From: Bacteroidia bacterium
GTDB taxonomy: Bacteria; Bacteroidota; Bacteroidia; Bacteroidales; VadinHA17
Length of the DNA: 44,826 nt
Reading direction: 5' to 3'
Assembly: GCA_026391215.1 (NCBI GenBank)
Contig: JAPLDX010000056.1
Coordinates: forward strand, 1 to 44,826
A program made the translations under genes and the position numbers. Every line of letters begins with the position of its first letter. Position 1 is the first letter of the stretch. This document shows positions 41,538 through 44,826 of this stretch, one piece after another. The notes under the pieces are model-generated. The model was given only the letters and a program-made list of their open reading frames with translations. It was not told the origin of the DNA and made no database searches.

Positions 41538-44047
41538 TGAACCATCTTATCAGAACAATCCTATTTCTGACTTTCTTAATTAACTTTTTTTCTCCTCTCC
41601 TGCCACAGGAACCTGATAAGAAAGATTTTATCAGGACAGTCCAGGATGCTGATATCTATTATTATTATGATGAGGACTATGAAAAAGCGGCAAGCTTATA
41701 TGAGCCGCTTTTGAAATCAAATCCTGAAAACTGCAATATTGCTGGCAAGCTCGGGATATGCTATCTTAACATGGATGGTAAAAAAAAGGAGGCACTCAGG
41801 CTCCTTAGAATAGCTTCTGCAAATGTTGTGACAAATGACAAGGAATACGTTGAGTATGGAGAGAAAGCTCCCATGGATACTTACCTTTATCTTGCAATAG
41901 CGTATCATGTAAACGACAGCCTTGAAAAAGCCATCTCTCTTTACAATGATGTTAAGAATAGGCTTGGCGATCAGGATGTTTTCAGGGTCGATTTTATTGA
42001 CAATCAGATAAGGGATTGCAGGTATGCAATAGAAATGAAAAAGAAACCCCTTACTATTGTTTCCGAACTGCTGGTACCATGGCTGAAGGATTACCCCGGA
42101 GCTTGCAATCCGGTAATTTCAAAGAATGACTCTGTCTTTATTTTTACCCAGAAAAGAGAAGGCAGTACCCGCATCTTATGCTCTTATTATAATGACGGAT
42201 GGAAAAATCCGGTTGACATTACCCGGCAGCTTGGCGGGTATGACAGATTTTATTCAAATTCAATTACGGGCAACGGGAAAATCCTGGTATTGTACCTGGA
42301 TGACGGAGGAGATGGAAATCTTTACTTAAGTGAAAGAAAAGACAGTACCTGGACGAAAATAAAGAGCCCTGGTAAAAACATTAATTCAATCTACTGGGAA
42401 ACGCACGGCTTTATAACTCCTGACGGGAATATTTTATACTTTTCAAGCAACAGGCCGGGAGGAATGGGTGAACTGGATATATGGGTCTCGGAAAGGAATG
42501 AAGACGGAACCTGGAAGAACCCTGTTAATTGCGGTGATGTAATCAATACAGCATTTAATGAGGATACCCCATTTTTTGATCCCGCCACCAATGCTTTAAT
42601 ATACAGCTCTTCAGGGCACATCAGCATGGGAGGGTATGATGTTTTCAGATCTATCTCCAGGAATTCAGGATGGACAAATCCGGTCGGAATGCCCTTCGCT
42701 TATAATACCACCGGGGAGAATACATTTTTCATCCTTAATAATAATGCCCCTGGATTTATTGCCAGTCTTTATGATGACAAAATAGAATCAAGGAATATCT
42801 ATGCGATTGTTGCAATTGACCCTGCAGACGAGATTACAACAACTGAAGGAGTAATTACCCTTCAGGACGGTATGAATGTTGATCCTGCAAAAACGTCAAT
42901 TAGACTGACTGAGGCAAAAAAAGGCTCACTGGTCAAGACAGTTAATGTTAATGGTGATGGAAAGTTCCGATTTGATATTACACCTGGTGATTATCAGCTT
43001 TTTGTGAGCCATACAGGTTATAAGACGGATACTATCAACCTCAATCTGCCTCTGTATTTCCTTAGCCACTACATGGCTGTGAATCCTACCCTGGTACCCG
43101 AGAAAGTATCGGCCGGCGATTTCCTTGCTATTAAAAATATACTGTTCGCCTTTGATAGCTATGAGCTTGATCCTCAAGCAATATCGGCGCTTGAAACCCT
43201 TAAATCAATACTGATAAGTTATCCTGAACTTACAATAGAGGTTGACGGTTTCACCGATGCAAAGGGAAATTCTGAATATAATATGGCACTTTCAGATAAA
43301 AGAGCACAGACAGTTATTGACTACCTGACATCAATGGCTATTCCTGCTTCCAGGTTTGTAAAAAGAGTATTCGGTGAATCAGATTTTGTTGCTGTAAATG
43401 TAAACCGTGACGGATCAGATAACCCTGAAGGAAGGAAATACAACAGGAGAGCCTCCTTCGGTATTGTCGATCCTCATACCGGAGTAGTATTACGGCAGGA
43501 TACATATACTCCTGAACATTTGAGACTTGCATCTTCAATGAAGTACAGTATTGTTCTAGAGAAAACAATTGAGAAGCTGCCTATTTCTTCGTTTAAGAAT
43601 CTGAATCTCAGTGGAATACTATTCGTAAGATCAATAGAATCAGATTCCATATCCATATATGCTCTGGGGATATTCTATAACAAACCTGATGCTATTAAGT
43701 ATCTTGGTTATATAAAGGGCATGGGATATACTGAAGCTTATATCGTTAATCAGTATAATCTTAATAATGAAACCAGATCGCTTAAAAGAGTTGCTCCCAT
43801 GGTCATGCAAACCGGAGGAAAGAGAATCTACACTGTACAGTTGAAAGCTTCTAAATTGCCCTTAAACATGGAACAGTTCAGCGCCATAAAAGATGTCAGG
43901 GAAATATTTGGAGATGATGCCTATTACAGGTATATAGTTGGCGAGTACAGCGAACTTGCAAAGGCTCAGGAAGCTGTTGTCCAGATACATGAATCCGGTT
44001 TTAAGGATGCTTTTGTCAGGGAGCTTAACGTGATGGTGACAAAATAA
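41537..44047 (+). CDS. TPR / PD40 beta-propeller protein 4, PorE-like, with OmpA-like and two SPOR-like domains
   Basis: An 836-residue exported protein, last of the paralogues. Signal peptide (MNHLIRTILFLTFLINFFSP region), TPR region (about 30-170), PD40 propeller (about 190-425, with NINSIYWETHGFIT, INTAFNEDTPFFD and GHISMGGYDVFRS), CRD (about 436-505), OmpA-like domain (525-641; NILFAFDSYELD, VDGFTDAKG, LSDKRAQTVIDYL, RKYNRRASF), then two SPOR-like repeats (about 670-740 and 765-835; the second has YTVQL, YYRYIVGEY and DAFVREL). The TPR-propeller-CRD-OmpA order is that of PorE (PG1058), a T9SS component. The OmpA peptidoglycan-binding core looks intact. Start coupled to the previous stop (TAATG). 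Confidence 0.82.
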   Translation: MNHLIRTILFLTFLINFFSPLLPQEPDKKDFIRTVQDADIYYYYDEDYEKAASLYEPLLKSNPENCNIAGKLGICYLNMDGKKKEALRLLRIASANVVTNDKEYVEYGEKAPMDTYLYLAIAYHVNDSLEKAISLYNDVKNRLGDQDVFRVDFIDNQIRDCRYAIEMKKKPLTIVSELLVPWLKDYPGACNPVISKNDSVFIFTQKREGSTRILCSYYNDGWKNPVDITRQLGGYDRFYSNSITGNGKILVLYLDDGGDGNLYLSERKDSTWTKIKSPGKNINSIYWETHGFITPDGNILYFSSNRPGGMGELDIWVSERNEDGTWKNPVNCGDVINTAFNEDTPFFDPATNALIYSSSGHISMGGYDVFRSISRNSGWTNPVGMPFAYNTTGENTFFILNNNAPGFIASLYDDKIESRNIYAIVAIDPADEITTTEGVITLQDGMNVDPAKTSIRLTEAKKGSLVKTVNVNGDGKFRFDITPGDYQLFVSHTGYKTDTINLNLPLYFLSHYMAVNPTLVPEKVSAGDFLAIKNILFAFDSYELDPQAISALETLKSILISYPELTIEVDGFTDAKGNSEYNMALSDKRAQTVIDYLTSMAIPASRFVKRVFGESDFVAVNVNRDGSDNPEGRKYNRRASFGIVDPHTGVVLRQDTYTPEHLRLASSMKYSIVLEKTIEKLPISSFKNLNLSGILFVRSIESDSISIYALGIFYNKPDAIKYLGYIKGMGYTEAYIVNQYNLNNETRSLKRVAPMVMQTGGKRIYTVQLKASKLPLNMEQFSAIKDVREIFGDDAYYRYIVGEYSELAKAQEAVVQIHESGFKDAFVRELNVMVTK

Positions 44048-44065
44048 CATAATCAGAGACTATTC

Positions 44066-44593
44066 ATGAAGCATGATAAAATAAAGCTTAGAGCCCTCGA
44101 ACCAGAAGATCTGGGATTGCTGTATGAATGGGAGAATAACAGTAAATACTGGACAATAAGCAATACAGTTACTCCATTCTCAAAATATACTCTAAAGAGA
44201 TATATGGAAAATTCTCATAAGAGTATTTATGAAACAGGTCAGCTTCGTTTGATGATAGAAATTATTTCTGAAAAGAAAACTATAGGCACTATAGATATTT
44301 TTGATTTTGACCCTTTTCATAAAAGGGCAGGTCTCGGTATCCTGATCGCTGATGAGGATCAAAGGAGAAAAGGTTATGCATCTATGGCATTAAAAATCCT
44401 CATAGAATATTGCTTTAATACCCTTCAGCTTCACCAGTTATACTGCAATATTCTGGTCAATAATTGCGAAAGCATGGACCTTTTCAGAAAACAGGGATTT
44501 GTTCAGACAGGAATTAAAAAGGAATGGATCAAAACATCAAACGGCTACCTGGATGAATGTTTTTTCCAATTGATAAATGAAAACAAATCCTAA
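44066..44593 (+). CDS. GNAT family N-acetyltransferase (SpeG/RimL-like)
   Basis: A 175-residue acetyltransferase. It opens with the IKLRALEPEDLGLLYEWENN segment of the RimL/SpeG group, has the acetyl-CoA loop region GLGILIADEDQRRKGYASMALKIL at about residues 91-114, and ends with NCESMDLFRKQGFVQTGIKKEW near residues 132-153. Polyamines or protein N-termini are typical substrates in this group, and neither is excluded here. It starts 18 bp after TPR-propeller gene 4 and could be read from that transcript, but shows no functional link to it. The stop lies in a 23-bp palindrome shared with the next gene. Confidence 0.88.
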   Translation: MKHDKIKLRALEPEDLGLLYEWENNSKYWTISNTVTPFSKYTLKRYMENSHKSIYETGQLRLMIEIISEKKTIGTIDIFDFDPFHKRAGLGILIADEDQRRKGYASMALKILIEYCFNTLQLHQLYCNILVNNCESMDLFRKQGFVQTGIKKEWIKTSNGYLDECFFQLINENKS

Positions 44594-44612
44594 ATAATAA
44601 ATTATTATTTAG
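44590..44612. repeat. 23-bp perfect AT-rich palindrome at the convergent gene ends
   Basis: CTAAATAATAA pairs with TTATTATTTAG around a single central A. It contains the stop of the GNAT gene (44591-44593) and the stop of the GH20 gene (44605-44607). A bidirectional stop of transcription is possible but weak, because the stem is almost all A-T and no real loop exists. Confidence 0.6.
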
Positions 44613-44826
44613 CCTGAGCTCTTGTATCCCTATATTCTCCCTTAAAGTAGTTGATCCCGATTGCATCATACCTCTTTTTCTGAGCCTCAAATCGGGCAAG
44701 AAAATCTTCGAAATCCTTTAGCCTGTCAGGAGCCCAACCAATTTCGGCAATGGCAAACATTCTCGGGTAGGCCATGTACTCCATATAAACGGGAGTGCTC
44801 AGGTATTCCGACCACAGATTACCCTG
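44605..44826 (-). CDS. GH20 beta-N-acetylhexosaminidase, C-terminal fragment (cut by window edge)
   Basis: Only the last 73 residues are in the window. They start with QGNLWSEYLSTP and continue VYMEYMAYPRMFAIAEIGW, which is the highly conserved C-terminal catalytic-barrel segment of GH20 enzymes (Q-x-N-L-W-x-E-Y-I, followed by E-Y-M-x-x-P-R-x-x-A-L-A-E-x-x-W). The Trp and Glu of this segment line the sugar-binding site. After it come a charged helix (FEDFLARFEAQKKRYDAIGINY) and a short tail ending RAQAK. The enzyme releases terminal GlcNAc or GalNAc, usually in the periplasm. No accessory C-terminal domain is present. It is convergent with the GNAT gene, with 11 bp between their stop codons. 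Confidence 0.88.
   Translation of the reverse strand, partial: QGNLWSEYLSTPVYMEYMAYPRMFAIAEIGWAPDRLKDFEDFLARFEAQKKRYDAIGINYFKGEYRDTRAQAK

Noticed and set aside
1..44826. tRNA, rRNA, CRISPR array, riboswitch or phage region
   Set aside because: No cloverleaf-like block, no regular spacer repeats, no known aptamer pattern and no integrase or structural phage genes were seen; non-coding stretches are all short.

Overview
The window is a moderately AT-rich, densely coded chromosomal segment of a Bacteroidota bacterium, most likely an anaerobic or environmental Bacteroidales/Marinilabiliales-type lineage. Evidence: a type IX secretion system (T9SS) locus (GldJ, a PorP/SprF-like protein, PorU, PorV), Bacteroidota-only families (DUF6452/DUF6048, PD40 beta-propeller proteins), promoter elements of the Bacteroidota TAnnTTTG type instead of sigma-70 boxes, few Shine-Dalgarno sites, and dispersed C/G-run palindromes. 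No rRNA, tRNA, CRISPR, transposase or phage gene was seen. Both ends cut genes: a UshA/5'-nucleotidase-type protein on the left and a GH20 beta-N-acetylhexosaminidase on the right.

Layout. 1-1948 (minus): nitroreductase, folC, start of a nucleotidase-like gene. 2081-9317 (plus): a tight run of PIN-PhoH, DUF1080 protein, mtaB, inositol monophosphatase-like, LpxL-like acyltransferase, GT2 and a membrane metallophosphoesterase. 9314-18488: T9SS-centred region, with sprF-like > gldJ > terminator > murF on minus and porU, porV, ispF on plus, reading away from a shared 94-bp promoter region. 18538-20583: a lone hutU (minus) bracketed by C/G-run palindromic repeats, one of which supplies its last codons. 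20844-26174 (minus): two M23 peptidases, CapA-like phosphatase, MerR regulator, Nif3-like protein and C4 zinc-ribbon coiled coil, closed by a strong terminator. 26291-30107 (plus): alaS and a DUF6452-DUF6048 pair. 30109-31557 (minus): sodium:solute symporter. 31663-35137 (plus): recR, a PLP aminotransferase and an unusual GT2 fusion. 35360-44047 (plus): four tandem paralogues with signal peptide, TPR and PD40 propeller but four different C-terminal ends. 44066-44593: GNAT acetyltransferase.

The part most worth attention is the four-gene TPR-propeller array at 35360-44047. The last member has the domain order described for PorE, a T9SS periplasmic protein (TPR, propeller, CRD, OmpA-like), plus two C-terminal SPOR-like repeats. 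The third has one SPOR-like domain, the second has no C-terminal module, and the first ends in a helical region and a C-terminal transmembrane anchor. Together they look like a set of envelope-spanning adaptors built on one scaffold. A T9SS link is inferred from domain order and from the T9SS genes about 17 kb away; it is not demonstrated.

Start codons were moved downstream of the longest reading frame in several genes (phoH, DUF1080, murF, sprF-like, porV, hutU, capA-like, recR and three of the four propeller genes). In these cases the upstream extension starts with TTG, runs through a promoter or terminator, overlaps the preceding gene, or delays an obvious signal peptide.
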